NCBI GenBank assembly: GCA_023436715.1
Contig: JAEZIJ010000232.1
Coordinates: 13,294-77,293 of the forward strand
Reading direction: 5' to 3'
From: Acidobacteriota bacterium
GTDB lineage: Bacteria > Acidobacteriota > Terriglobia > Bryobacterales > Bryobacteraceae
Length of the DNA stretch: 64,000 nt
Shown here: in pieces, positions 40,585 to 49,610 of the stretch
Numbering within the stretch: the stretch's first letter is position 1
How the letters are laid out: each line of letters begins with the position of its first letter
Notes under the pieces: model-generated
The model's database searches: none
Seen by the model: the letters and a program-made list of their open reading frames with translations, nothing else
What the model was told of the DNA's origin: nothing
Position numbers and translations under genes: made by a program

Positions 40585-42432
40585 TCATTTCCGCATGAAT
40601 TCTATTTTCTTTACGGTGCCTATGGTGCCCAGTTCACCGTCTACCTTTGGTTCGTAGGTGATCTTTACCGGCCTGGATTGCTGGGCACCGCAGGCGAAGT
40701 CCACTGTCGGACTGCTGGTGCCCTGCACCTCCACCAAGGTGGGATCAGCAATCACCAGCCTTACCGGACGCCCCTGGAAACGTATCCGCAAGCGTGCCTT
40801 TTTGCCGAGGCAGTCCACCTGATCGAGCGTGCCCTCGATGGAGGGAAGCGCCGGCTCCGGCTTCACGGGTGCCAGGACTGGCGCGGGCGCCTCAACGGCT
40901 TCGCCGGCACGCCTGATGGTTGGCGGGCCGGGCTGCTCCGGCGGTTCTTCGGAGGCACGGGAGCGGTTGACGAGTATCGGTGTTCCGCCTGCCCCGCTCG
41001 GAAGGGGAATCCCGGCGGCTTCCGGCCGCTCCAGGTATTCGCGCAACTGGTTCACCGATGCGGTTTCGCGCGGGCTCTTTGCATGATCTTTGGCGCGCGC
41101 CAGCGCTATGAGCGCTTCCTGGCGCTTACCCGTCGCCTGGCGGGCATACGCGAGAGAGTAGAACAGGTGGAAGGCATCCTCCGGATCCACCCTCCTTACC
41201 TGTTGCAGGTGCTTGAGCGCGCCCTCATAGTTATGTTCCGACATCAGGCTGAACCCAAGCCTTAAGTGCGCTTTGAGAAAACCTGGATCCAGTTCGACCG
41301 CCTTGCTGAACATCTTCGAAGAGCCTGTTTCGCCGCTTAGCTGTAGCAGGTTTGCGTAGTCATAGTAGAACCTGGCATTGGTGCTGCCGCGTTCGGCGGC
41401 GCGCGCGAAATGGGCGAGGGCGACCTCATTCTGGCGGGATCTCAGTGCGGCATACCCGAATGCTTCCTCGACTTCCGCGCGAGTGGGATGTTCCCGCGCC
41501 AGTCGTTCGAATGCCAGCTTTGCCTCATCCCATCGCCGCAACGTGGCGAGCAGGCCAGCCAGCACCAAGTCGCGCTCGACAGGGTCGGCTTCGCCGATTT
41601 CCGGCTGTTCGGCCGCCTTCTCGAGCATCACATCGTACGAACCGTAGTTGAACTGACCGCGGCGCATGTAGGTCTGGAGGTCGGTCCAGATCTCCCACAT
41701 CTTCTTGCCGTACGCGCGTTCGAACGCTGCCGCCTGGTTGCCTTCCGAGAGCGCGGCCAGAAAGTCGCCGAGTTTCGCCCGATGCTCCTCGTTCATCATG
41801 AGCATGTGTGTGAGTGCCCATGACTCGGCGTAGAACACGGACGCGAGGTCCTTATTGTTATACTGCGGCGAATCGTGGCCGACGTTCGTCAGCGTTTCCA
41901 GGTCCAGCCACTTGGAGGAACGGAGGACCAGGTAGCGTCCCGGCAGTACGTGGCCGATCTCAACCTTCTTACCCACCGCCTTCAGCGTGGAATACAACTC
42001 CGCGATTCCCTCGTTCAGCCAGAGCGGCACGCTGGCTCCGGCCGGGCGAAGCAGGAGATGCACGTATTCGTGAACAGCCACTGGGTAATTCTCCGACCCG
42101 AGACCGCCCATGACGATGTAGTCGCGATCCTGGCCGCTCGCAGCGTACGCCGCGGCGAATTCGTTCATCGCGTAGGGCTTGTATTCCTTGCTGGACCCGA
42201 ACGCGATGATACGTACCGGAAGTTGGGAATCCGGCCTCAATTTCGTGGCTTTCAGGAAGAAGTTGCGCACTTGCTCGAAATGGAGGATCGCGTTGCGTCC
42301 GTTTCGCTCGCCCGCCGCGGTGAATAGCTCGAAATTCGCAGAGCGGACTTTCAGCCAGCGCGGCTCGGCCGCGGCGGAATGGAGCGCGAATAAGATCGTG
42401 AGAATCGGAGGAAAAACGCGTGAAGCGGCCAT
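40585..42432 (-). CDS. Secreted TPR protein with HExxH metallopeptidase-like domain (DUF1570-like)
   Basis: A 615-residue exported protein. The start ATG 42432 gives a signal peptide (ASRVFPPILTILFALHSAAA); an upstream ATG at 42483 would bury it. The N-terminal 200 residues look like a gluzincin: VRSANFELFTAAGERNGR start, AVHEYVHLLLRPAG as the HExxH zinc site and LWLNEGIAELY as the downstream Glu. A TPR array covers about 260-450, followed by a Pro-rich linker and a C-terminal beta-domain (LDQVDCLGKKARLRIRFQGR). Proteolysis is inferred from motifs. Converges on the SDR gene. Confidence 0.8.
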   Translation of the reverse strand: MAASRVFPPILTILFALHSAAAEPRWLKVRSANFELFTAAGERNGRNAILHFEQVRNFFLKATKLRPDSQLPVRIIAFGSSKEYKPYAMNEFAAAYAASGQDRDYIVMGGLGSENYPVAVHEYVHLLLRPAGASVPLWLNEGIAELYSTLKAVGKKVEIGHVLPGRYLVLRSSKWLDLETLTNVGHDSPQYNNKDLASVFYAESWALTHMLMMNEEHRAKLGDFLAALSEGNQAAAFERAYGKKMWEIWTDLQTYMRRGQFNYGSYDVMLEKAAEQPEIGEADPVERDLVLAGLLATLRRWDEAKLAFERLAREHPTRAEVEEAFGYAALRSRQNEVALAHFARAAERGSTNARFYYDYANLLQLSGETGSSKMFSKAVELDPGFLKAHLRLGFSLMSEHNYEGALKHLQQVRRVDPEDAFHLFYSLAYARQATGKRQEALIALARAKDHAKSPRETASVNQLREYLERPEAAGIPLPSGAGGTPILVNRSRASEEPPEQPGPPTIRRAGEAVEAPAPVLAPVKPEPALPSIEGTLDQVDCLGKKARLRIRFQGRPVRLVIADPTLVEVQGTSSPTVDFACGAQQSRPVKITYEPKVDGELGTIGTVKKIEFMRK

Positions 42433-42610
42433 GGTCAGGATGATTCTATCGAAATCCTGCGAATATTGGTTGGCTTTAATCACACGGCTGGCTGGCCGCG
42501 GACCGCGGTGGCGGGCAGGCCGCGCGTACAGGACTGCGGGGGCGCTTAGCTTTAGCGGTCTTGGGCCGCAATACCGATGCTAAACTACGATTGAGCTTTC
42601 ACAAAACCGC

Positions 42611-44512
42611 ATGATTGGGGCCGGGGAACAGTCGCGATCTCTTCCTGAGGTACACGGGTCGGTACCCGTCTCCCATCAATCCATCTGGCGGCGCATGTTC
42701 GCCTTTGCCGGGCCGGCGTACCTCGTGAGCGTCGGCTATATGGACCCGGGCAACTGGGCCACCGGCCTCGAGGGCGGCGCGCGTTTCGGCTACCAGCTCC
42801 TTTGGGTGCTGGTGATGTCGAACCTCATGGCCATCCTGCTGCAGACGCTGTCCGCCCGACTCGGCATCGTAAGCCGGCGCGACCTCGCGCAGGCCTGCCG
42901 GGAGACCTATCCGCGGCCCGTGAACTTCACGCTCTGGTTCCTGTGCGAGATTGCCATTGCAGCCTGCGACCTTGCCGAGGTTTTGGGCGCGGCGATCGGT
43001 TTGAACCTCCTGTTCGGACTGCCGCTGCTTGCCGGCGTGCTGATTACCGCGGTGGACAGCCTGCTGCTGCTCTGGCTTTCGCGCTTTGGGATCCGCGTGC
43101 TTGAGACCTTCGTGTTGAGCCTGATCACCGTGATGGGGGTCTGCTTCTTGCTGGAGATCCTCATGGCGCGCCCGGTGGCCTCCGAGGTGGCAACGGGCCT
43201 GGTTCCCCGCCTCTCGAACCAGAGCCTCTACATCGCCATTGGAATACTGGGCGCGACGGTGATGCCGCACAACCTCTACCTGCACTCCGCGCTGGTCCAG
43301 ACCCGGCGCATCGGCGAAACGAAGGCCGAAAAGAGAGTGGCGTGCCGGTTCAACCTGATCGATTCCGTGGTGGCGCTCAACGGCGCTCTGCTGGTAAACG
43401 CGGCGATACTGATCCTGGCCGCGGCGGTTTTCTTCAAGCTGAACATCGTAGTGACGGAGATTCAGGACGCCTACAAGCTGCTGGCCCCGCTGCTCGGCAC
43501 CGCGATGGCGAGCGTTCTCTTCGGCGTGGCGTTATTGTGCTCCGGGCTTTCCTCCACGATGACCGGAACCATGGCCGGGCAGATCGTCATGGAGGGCTTT
43601 CTCACGATCCGCATGCGGCCGTGGCTGCGGAGGCTGATTACCCGTATGGCCGCCGTAGTCCCCGCCGCTATGACGATCTATCTTGCGGGTGACGCGAGCA
43701 CGTTCCATCTGCTGATTCTGAGCCAGGTGATTTTGAGCCTGCAGCTCCCGTTCGCGGTGATCCCGCTGATCCATTTCACCAGCGATCACCGGCGGATGCG
43801 CTCGTTCGTCAACGGCCCGTGGCTGAAGGCGTCCGCCTGGTCGGTGGCGCTCGTGATTGTGGGGTTGAACATCCGCCTGGCGTGGCTGACGGTCGCACAA
43901 TGGTTCGAAACCGTGGGCCGCTACCGGACGATTCTGATGGTCATCATTTTGCCGGTGCTGATCGGCCTGTTCCTCCTGCTGGTGTGGATCACGTTCCAGC
44001 CGTGGATCCCGCGGCTGCGCCGCCGCCGGCCGGAGGCGGTCGCGATGCCCGAACCGTTGGCCGGCGAACTGGCGCCCCCGGCATACCAGGCCATCCTGGT
44101 GCCGCTCGACCATACGGACCGCGACCGGGCGGCCATAGCGCACGCCGCCGCCATCGCCCGGCAGCACGACGCGAAGGTGTACCTGCTTCACGTCGAGGAG
44201 GACGTCACAAGCCAGGTATTCGGCTCCCTCGCATCGACAGCGGAAGTGGAGGCCGGGGAGGAATACCTGGATAGGATCGTAAAGGGTCTGAGGGCGCAGG
44301 GAGTTCAGGCGGAGGCGGCCGTCAGCTACTCGCACGACCCGAAACAGGAGATCATCCGGCAGGCGAAGAAGTTGAAGCCGGATCTCGTTGTGATGGGAGC
44401 CCATGGCCACAAAGGCATTCAGGACCTGGTGTTCGGCCGAACCATCGATGGCGTACGGCACGCCCTCGACGCGCCCATCCTGATCGTCCGCGACGAAGGC
44501 CGGCCGCGGTAG
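42611..44512 (+). CDS. Nramp divalent metal transporter fused to a universal stress protein domain
   Basis: A 633-residue inner-membrane protein. Residues about 15-460 are an Nramp (MntH) transporter: MDPGNWATG carries the DPGN metal site in the first helix, and ATVMPHNLYLHSALVQTR holds the Met-Pro-His of helix 6. Eleven to twelve helices are expected; substrates are usually Mn(II) or Fe(II). Residues about 490-630 form a cytosolic USP domain (AILVPLDHTDRDRAAI, then DLVVMGAHGHKG) with the Gly-rich nucleotide-binding motif. The fusion suggests that transport is sensed or gated by a nucleotide. Start ATG 42611; no metal-responsive site is recognised upstream. Confidence 0.93.
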   Translation: MIGAGEQSRSLPEVHGSVPVSHQSIWRRMFAFAGPAYLVSVGYMDPGNWATGLEGGARFGYQLLWVLVMSNLMAILLQTLSARLGIVSRRDLAQACRETYPRPVNFTLWFLCEIAIAACDLAEVLGAAIGLNLLFGLPLLAGVLITAVDSLLLLWLSRFGIRVLETFVLSLITVMGVCFLLEILMARPVASEVATGLVPRLSNQSLYIAIGILGATVMPHNLYLHSALVQTRRIGETKAEKRVACRFNLIDSVVALNGALLVNAAILILAAAVFFKLNIVVTEIQDAYKLLAPLLGTAMASVLFGVALLCSGLSSTMTGTMAGQIVMEGFLTIRMRPWLRRLITRMAAVVPAAMTIYLAGDASTFHLLILSQVILSLQLPFAVIPLIHFTSDHRRMRSFVNGPWLKASAWSVALVIVGLNIRLAWLTVAQWFETVGRYRTILMVIILPVLIGLFLLLVWITFQPWIPRLRRRRPEAVAMPEPLAGELAPPAYQAILVPLDHTDRDRAAIAHAAAIARQHDAKVYLLHVEEDVTSQVFGSLASTAEVEAGEEYLDRIVKGLRAQGVQAEAAVSYSHDPKQEIIRQAKKLKPDLVVMGAHGHKGIQDLVFGRTIDGVRHALDAPILIVRDEGRPR

Positions 44513-44784
44513 GCTGCGAGGGAGTTCAGGCATGGCCCGTTCCGGGCCGCAAGCGAAGGATCTGGTCCCCCGATCAGCTATTGCCACGGCCGAGCAGAAA
44601 GTGATGCTCTCCGCGGATCAGTGAGTCCCAGGCGCCAGCGCACAGCTTGTCGATTCGGCTCCGATAAAACTCTGGCGAAGTACCGGCCACCGAGTTCGGA
44701 TGAAATCCCGCGTGTAGCATCGAGCAGCGGCTTGAGAGACCCTGTCGTGAAAGCTGCCTGCATCTTTAGAGCTAAGTAGACGAC

Positions 44785-46029
44785 TCACAAAGACCACCTT
44801 TCGCCGTCATTGCGGCATTCAACATTAGGAAAATACTCGGCATAGCGGCCAGATTCAAATGAATGGACCGGCACCAGGCGTTTGGGACTAATCGCCTTGG
44901 CCAGGCGTTGTAGATCGGCTATCGAGGCATGGCCGGAAGTATGTAACACATGCATTGGGATTCCGGATCGATCTTGCCACTCCATAAACTTAGCGAACGC
45001 CGGATCCGTGAGATAGCGATCCCATTGGGACCACACCAACCGGGCATCCGCCAGGCACTGAGCGCCCTCCAGATCCCTTATCCAGGCTGGACGGAACAGG
45101 AAAATTGCTTCGGGCGCCAGTGCCGCTAATTGTTCCGGGAACACGCGGTTGCTGGAGTGGCGCTTTAAGACGTCGAACATCTCCTTGCGTTTCACGTGAC
45201 GCCGTTGCCATTCGGGCACGAATAGACGGACATCCTCCCAGTGGGACTGTGGGATGTTCGCGTTTCCGGTGGCATCCAAAACCACTGCGCCGTAAAGATC
45301 GATCACAAGCACCCGGCGCGAACGGCGCGCAGCACGGAACACGGTCACGACCCGGTCAATGTTCTGCGCCGAAGCGCAGACCAGCACGGCTCCGCGGGTT
45401 CGGGAGGCCAACTTGACAAGAGACGCTTCCAGTTCCGTTTCGGTTGGAAACTGCTCTTCAGCCGCCAACCGCCCAATACTCGACCCCTCCAGCAGAAGCG
45501 CATCCACGCCGCGCGGCGCACATCGGATCAACTTTTCGAACATCGCCGCCTTGCGCCCGTGCGCGCGCAAGTCCCCGCTGTAAAACAGCGTCTTTCCACC
45601 GGCCTGGACCATCAACGCATACGCGTCATACGCCGAGTGATCGACGAGGTAGGGCGTGATCCGGAACGGTCCCACATCGAGCGGCGCGCCGTCGCTCAGA
45701 TGCCCAGCGGCGCGGAGCGGCACGCCTCCCCGGATGAACATCGAGGCCGCCGCGATAATCCGTTCGGCTGCCGCTCCCATATAAAGAGGCGTGGAAGGCA
45801 GGAGGAACCGCATCAGGCCGTGATGATCCTGGTGCGGATGTGACAGTACAACCCCCAGCAGATTGGCATCCGGATTGTGGAATCCGCCCACTGGCGGCAG
45901 AAGGCCGGAGGTCGCCTCCTCCACGTCGAGAGGCAACCCGAGATCGAGGACAAGCCTCGCGCCGTCTTGTTCCAGTTCCACGCACGTACCGCCAATCTGC
46001 TTGGTTCCGCGATGGATGCAGATGTTCAC
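44785..46029 (-). CDS. Compact RNase J-like metallo-beta-lactamase fold hydrolase
   Basis: A 414-residue cytosolic protein. The MBL site is SHPHQDHHGL (HxHxDH) at about residues 63-72; further ligands lie in YLVDHSAYDAY and FYSGDLRAHG. The C-terminal half resembles a reduced beta-CASP plus the RNase J end motif: VLHTSGHASIADLQRLAKAI and LVPVHSFESGRYA. Full RNase J is about 550 residues, so this is shortened. Start GTG 46029 overlaps the stop of a small upstream frame (GTGA). RNA processing is inferred; similar proteins act on other phosphoesters. Confidence 0.8.
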   Translation of the reverse strand: MNICIHRGTKQIGGTCVELEQDGARLVLDLGLPLDVEEATSGLLPPVGGFHNPDANLLGVVLSHPHQDHHGLMRFLLPSTPLYMGAAAERIIAAASMFIRGGVPLRAAGHLSDGAPLDVGPFRITPYLVDHSAYDAYALMVQAGGKTLFYSGDLRAHGRKAAMFEKLIRCAPRGVDALLLEGSSIGRLAAEEQFPTETELEASLVKLASRTRGAVLVCASAQNIDRVVTVFRAARRSRRVLVIDLYGAVVLDATGNANIPQSHWEDVRLFVPEWQRRHVKRKEMFDVLKRHSSNRVFPEQLAALAPEAIFLFRPAWIRDLEGAQCLADARLVWSQWDRYLTDPAFAKFMEWQDRSGIPMHVLHTSGHASIADLQRLAKAISPKRLVPVHSFESGRYAEYFPNVECRNDGERWSL

Positions 46030-46226
46030 GCAAGGCCACCTTTGCCGAGTTTCCGTGTGCTCATGTAGTGCTCATCGGCCTGAGAGACGGCCATCGCCGG
46101 GGGAATCGCAAAGCGCTCCAAAATGCGCCGCTGAAGGTCGGGCCTGAAGAGTTGCGCATCCGCGTACACCAGAAACTTATACCCTGCGCATTCCGAACCA
46201 CCAGGCGCGGGAGCAGGGCACCTCAA
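46026..46226 (-). CDS. Short frame coupled to the RNase J-like gene, possible gene remnant
   Basis: A 66-residue frame (TTG start at 46226; a stop lies ten codons upstream) whose TGA overlaps the next gene's GTG. The 50 C-terminal residues (KFLVYADAQLFRPDLQRR, ERFAIPPAMAVSQADEHYM, STRKLGKGGLA) look like real protein, while the start looks random. It may be the 3' remnant of a longer gene that was translationally coupled to the hydrolase. I do not recognise a family. Confidence 0.4.
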   Translation of the reverse strand: MRCPAPAPGGSECAGYKFLVYADAQLFRPDLQRRILERFAIPPAMAVSQADEHYMSTRKLGKGGLA

Positions 46227-46307
46227 TGGGAGTACTGCTGCTGTTCCGGATCAATCCCTTTGTCCGAGGGAGCCGGAATGATGATTGGCAAACCGCTCCG
46301 TTGCGGT

Positions 46308-49307
46308 CTAGCATCCATGCCCGCCGAGACGCCTCTCGGCCGCATCCAGCACCGCCCGTATCTTGGTCAGGAGACTCGCTGCCGTGAAGGGTTTTTGCAC
46401 GTAGCCTGCCCCCATCTCTTCCCGCAGCCCGAGATGATTCGTGTAGCCGGACATGAACAGCACGGGAACCCCGGGATGTTCGGCGCCGAAGTGTTCGGCC
46501 AATTCCGTGCCGCCCATCTCGGGCATCACAACGTCGGCCATTACAAGGTGGATAAGCCCCGTATATTGACGGGCCAGTTCCAGTGCTTCGCGGCCATTTG
46601 AAGCTGCCAGCACGGTGTAGCCGCTCCGCTCAAGGACCATCCGCACGAACTCGCGGACATCGGGATCGTCTTCCGCGAGCAGAATCGTCTCGCTGCCGGC
46701 AGAGGCCGTCACCGGCGCAAGCGGGGCCGGTTCCCCTTCGGCCTTGACTGCCGGGAACAGCATCCTGAAAACGGTCCCCCTGCCCGCCTCGCTGTAGACC
46801 CAGATCGAGCCTCCACTTTGCCGGACAATTCCATACACGGTCGACAGCCCCAGCCCGGTGCCTTTACCTGCCGCTTTCGTTGTAAAGAACGGTTCGAAGA
46901 GGTGCGACTTCACTTCGGGAGACATCCCGGCGCCGGTATCGCTCACCGCCAATACAACATACAGGCCTGGTTGCACCGACAAGTGCTTCTGAGCGAATTC
47001 TGCGTCCGCGACCAGACTCGAAGTCTCAATCGACAGCGTGCCGCCGGTTGGCATCGCATCCCTGGCGTTGACTGCCAGGTTCAGAATCACCTGCTCGATC
47101 TGGCCGGCGTCGGCGCGAATGACGCCGGCATCCGGATCGAGCGAGAGGACCAGGTGGATGTCTTCGCCGATGAGCCGCCGGAGCATCTTCTCAAAATCCC
47201 GCACCAGATCGTTCAGCACGATGTTCCTCGGTTCAGTCACCTGGCGGCGGCTGAATATGAGGAGCTGCCGCGTAAGGCCGCTGGCGCGAGAGGCGGCCTT
47301 CGAGATCTGCTCCATTGGTTCATGCAACGGATGTTGCACTGCAAGATCGTCCAGGACTGTCTGAACATATCCCGATATGATGGTCAGCAGGTTATTGAAA
47401 TCGTGGGCCACGCCCCCCGCGAGCCTTCCAATGCCTTCAAGTTTCTGCGCCTGCCGGAACTGGTCTTCGAGACGCCTCCGATCGGTGATGTCGCGATTGA
47501 TTTCCAGAATTCCAGTCGGGAGACCGTCTTCCCGCCGGAGGACTTGCCGGCTTTCGACGATGATCCGCTTCCCGTCCCGCCGCGCGTGGACGAGTTCCCC
47601 GTCCCAGCGGCCGTCCTGGGCTAATATCCGGTCGATATCGGCTATCGAAACAGGCGACTCGGTCTGGAGAAGCTGATGCATTACTTTTCCAATGGCCTCG
47701 GCCCTGGTCCAGCCGTAGGTCTCCTCCGCCCCTGTATTCCACGTGGTGATAACCCGGTTTGCATCCGCCGCTATGATGGCGTCATGTGAGAAGTTGACGA
47801 GCGCGGTTTGTTGCTGAAGCGCTTCTTCCGCCTGCTTGCGTTCGGTCACATCGATGTTGACTCCGATCATCCGAACGGGCTTTCCGGAATCGTCCTTAAA
47901 TACCCAAGCTCTTCCGAACATCCAGCGCACCACGCCGTCAGGCCGGATCACGCGCCACTCGCCCTCAAAGGCGCCCGTGTCCATGGCGTTCTCCACCCGC
48001 CGTAAAACCTCGGGCCGGTCTTCGGGATGGATCAGTTCCTCCCAAGCCCGTTGCGTTCCGGCGCCGGGCGGCAGGCCGTGTATCGCCTCCAGTTCGGGCG
48101 TCCACCGGTTCACGCCGGCCTGAAGATCTCGGTCGAATGTGCCGGCGCGAGTCACCTGCTGTGCAAGCCGCAACCGCTCCTCGCTTTCGCGCAGTGCCTG
48201 CTCGGTCTTGAGCTGCTCGCTGACGTCGGTGCCGGTGCCGAACCAGCGCGTCACATTGCCTTTTTGATCGCGTAGCGCGACGACCCGAGTCAGAAACGGG
48301 CGGAAAACACCATCCGCACCGCGGAGCGGAAAAACCATATCGAATGTCTGTCCGGTTGCGATCGACGCCTTCCAGCGCTCCAGGACCTTCGGCAGCACCT
48401 CCGGGTCGGTCAGCGACTGCCAGCCCCATCCCACCACCTGTTCAGGCGTCGCGCCGGTGTACTCGTAATAGCGCTGGTTATACCAGAAAACCCGGCCGTC
48501 GGCGTTCGCCATCCAGCACAACTGCGGGATCGCATTCGCCAGGGTCCGAAACTGAGCTTCGCTCTCGCGTACCGCTTCCTCCGCCTGCCTCAGTGCGGTG
48601 ACGTCGATACTGACCTCGACCACGGCGGAGGGCCGCCCTTGCTTATCGCGCTGCAAATACCAATGGCTCGCGGCCAGAATCGTGGAACCGTCCCGGCGAT
48701 GTTGGCGCAGTTCCCCTTCCCAACTGCCGCGCTCCATCAGGCTCTCCTCGATTCTTTCCAAAGGCTCGGGAAATTCCGTCCTCAGCAGGTCGTGCGAGCG
48801 CCGGCCGATGGCTTCATCCGGCGTCCAACCGTACAACGCCACCGCGCCGCGGGTCCAGTACGTGATAACCGCAGCGGGCGTCCTGACGAAAGTGTGGGCC
48901 GTCTCAAGAGCAGTGTTCAGTTCCTCCAGCCAGGCGCTTTTTAGGGCGCTGGAGACGAGCGACTCCCGAAGCTGGCCGACGAGAAAGCTCATGATCGCAC
49001 CTATGACCGCGAACAGGGCAAGGCCTGGCAGGACGGTCGGGTCTGAGATCCAGAGGGCGTGGCGCGGCTGAAGGAGGACGTAGTCAATAGCGGCCACGCT
49101 TAATGCGGTGGCTGCCAGTCCCGGGCCGCGGCCCCCGAATCGGCTCGCGACAATGATGGCCAACGTGAAAGGTGAATAGTCCAGCGCGGCCACCCGCTCC
49201 AGAGCCAGCCTCACGGCGGTCGCGGCCGCTACCGCCAGCGCGGCAACCCCATAGCGGAAGATGGCGGAACGCACTTTGATGACGCCGGACTCATGAGTGT
49301 GAGCCAC
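46308..49307 (-). CDS. Membrane-anchored hybrid PAS sensor histidine kinase
   Basis: A 999-residue sensor. Four hydrophobic segments at about 15-115 (AALAVAAATAVRLALERV, then PGLALFAVIGAIMSFLVG) form a DUF4118/KdpD-like anchor. Four PAS domains follow (about 125-620; for example LANAIPQLCWMANADGRVF), then HisKA with His635 in VAHDFNNLL, HATPase (NLAVNARDAMP, GTGLGLSTVYG) and an intact receiver with Asp925 in VMADVVMPEMGG. The kinase core closely matches the two kinases at 4-9 kb. Start GTG 49307; a 32-bp inverted repeat lies upstream at 49374-49405. No cognate response regulator gene is adjacent. Confidence 0.92.
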   Translation of the reverse strand: MAHTHESGVIKVRSAIFRYGVAALAVAAATAVRLALERVAALDYSPFTLAIIVASRFGGRGPGLAATALSVAAIDYVLLQPRHALWISDPTVLPGLALFAVIGAIMSFLVGQLRESLVSSALKSAWLEELNTALETAHTFVRTPAAVITYWTRGAVALYGWTPDEAIGRRSHDLLRTEFPEPLERIEESLMERGSWEGELRQHRRDGSTILAASHWYLQRDKQGRPSAVVEVSIDVTALRQAEEAVRESEAQFRTLANAIPQLCWMANADGRVFWYNQRYYEYTGATPEQVVGWGWQSLTDPEVLPKVLERWKASIATGQTFDMVFPLRGADGVFRPFLTRVVALRDQKGNVTRWFGTGTDVSEQLKTEQALRESEERLRLAQQVTRAGTFDRDLQAGVNRWTPELEAIHGLPPGAGTQRAWEELIHPEDRPEVLRRVENAMDTGAFEGEWRVIRPDGVVRWMFGRAWVFKDDSGKPVRMIGVNIDVTERKQAEEALQQQTALVNFSHDAIIAADANRVITTWNTGAEETYGWTRAEAIGKVMHQLLQTESPVSIADIDRILAQDGRWDGELVHARRDGKRIIVESRQVLRREDGLPTGILEINRDITDRRRLEDQFRQAQKLEGIGRLAGGVAHDFNNLLTIISGYVQTVLDDLAVQHPLHEPMEQISKAASRASGLTRQLLIFSRRQVTEPRNIVLNDLVRDFEKMLRRLIGEDIHLVLSLDPDAGVIRADAGQIEQVILNLAVNARDAMPTGGTLSIETSSLVADAEFAQKHLSVQPGLYVVLAVSDTGAGMSPEVKSHLFEPFFTTKAAGKGTGLGLSTVYGIVRQSGGSIWVYSEAGRGTVFRMLFPAVKAEGEPAPLAPVTASAGSETILLAEDDPDVREFVRMVLERSGYTVLAASNGREALELARQYTGLIHLVMADVVMPEMGGTELAEHFGAEHPGVPVLFMSGYTNHLGLREEMGAGYVQKPFTAASLLTKIRAVLDAAERRLGGHGC

Positions 49308-49610
49308 AGAGTTCTATTCCATTCCCTTGCCGCCAGCCCTTCGCTACCCGCGTCCGCTCCCAGGGCGACGGGGGTAGATGGGTGGATGAGCATTCATCCG
49401 TCTACACTTATACATATTTTAGGCCTCGGCGTTCCTTAATTTTCAAAGCTCCAAGGACAGAAGACTTCATGTTCTTTGCTGCGTCAGTCGCGGAACCAGG
49501 ACGGCCGGGGACACCCGCAGCGAGGTGAGGTCAATGGGGCATGTGTGAGAGATCCATGGGGATGTGGTTGCTTGAGTGGGGGCGATCAGACCGTGATCTG
49601 GAGGAAGCGG
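49308..49610. other. Gene-free spacer between kinase start and CRISPR array
   Basis: I see no gene. For the kinase on the minus strand it holds a TATAAG-like box near 49409 and an imperfect inverted repeat GTAGAtgggtGGATGA-gcat-TCATCCgTCTAC (49374-49405), a possible operator. The last 40 bases before the first CRISPR repeat contain GCTTGAGTGGGGGCGATCA, weakly like a decayed repeat. Confidence 0.5.

Noticed and set aside
40560..40590. GATCGAT-rich palindromic stretch after the SDR gene
   Set aside because: Short, and not repeated elsewhere as far as I can see; probably chance.
44574..44720. 48-codon minus-strand frame from an ATG at 44720, with a protein-like composition (GTSPEFYRSRIDKLCAGAW)
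   Set aside because: It has no ribosome-binding site and matches no family I know; it could be a remnant, but support is too thin.
49570..49610. Possible degenerate CRISPR repeat just left of the first repeat
   Set aside because: Similarity is weak, and no spacer-length gap separates it from the first intact repeat.
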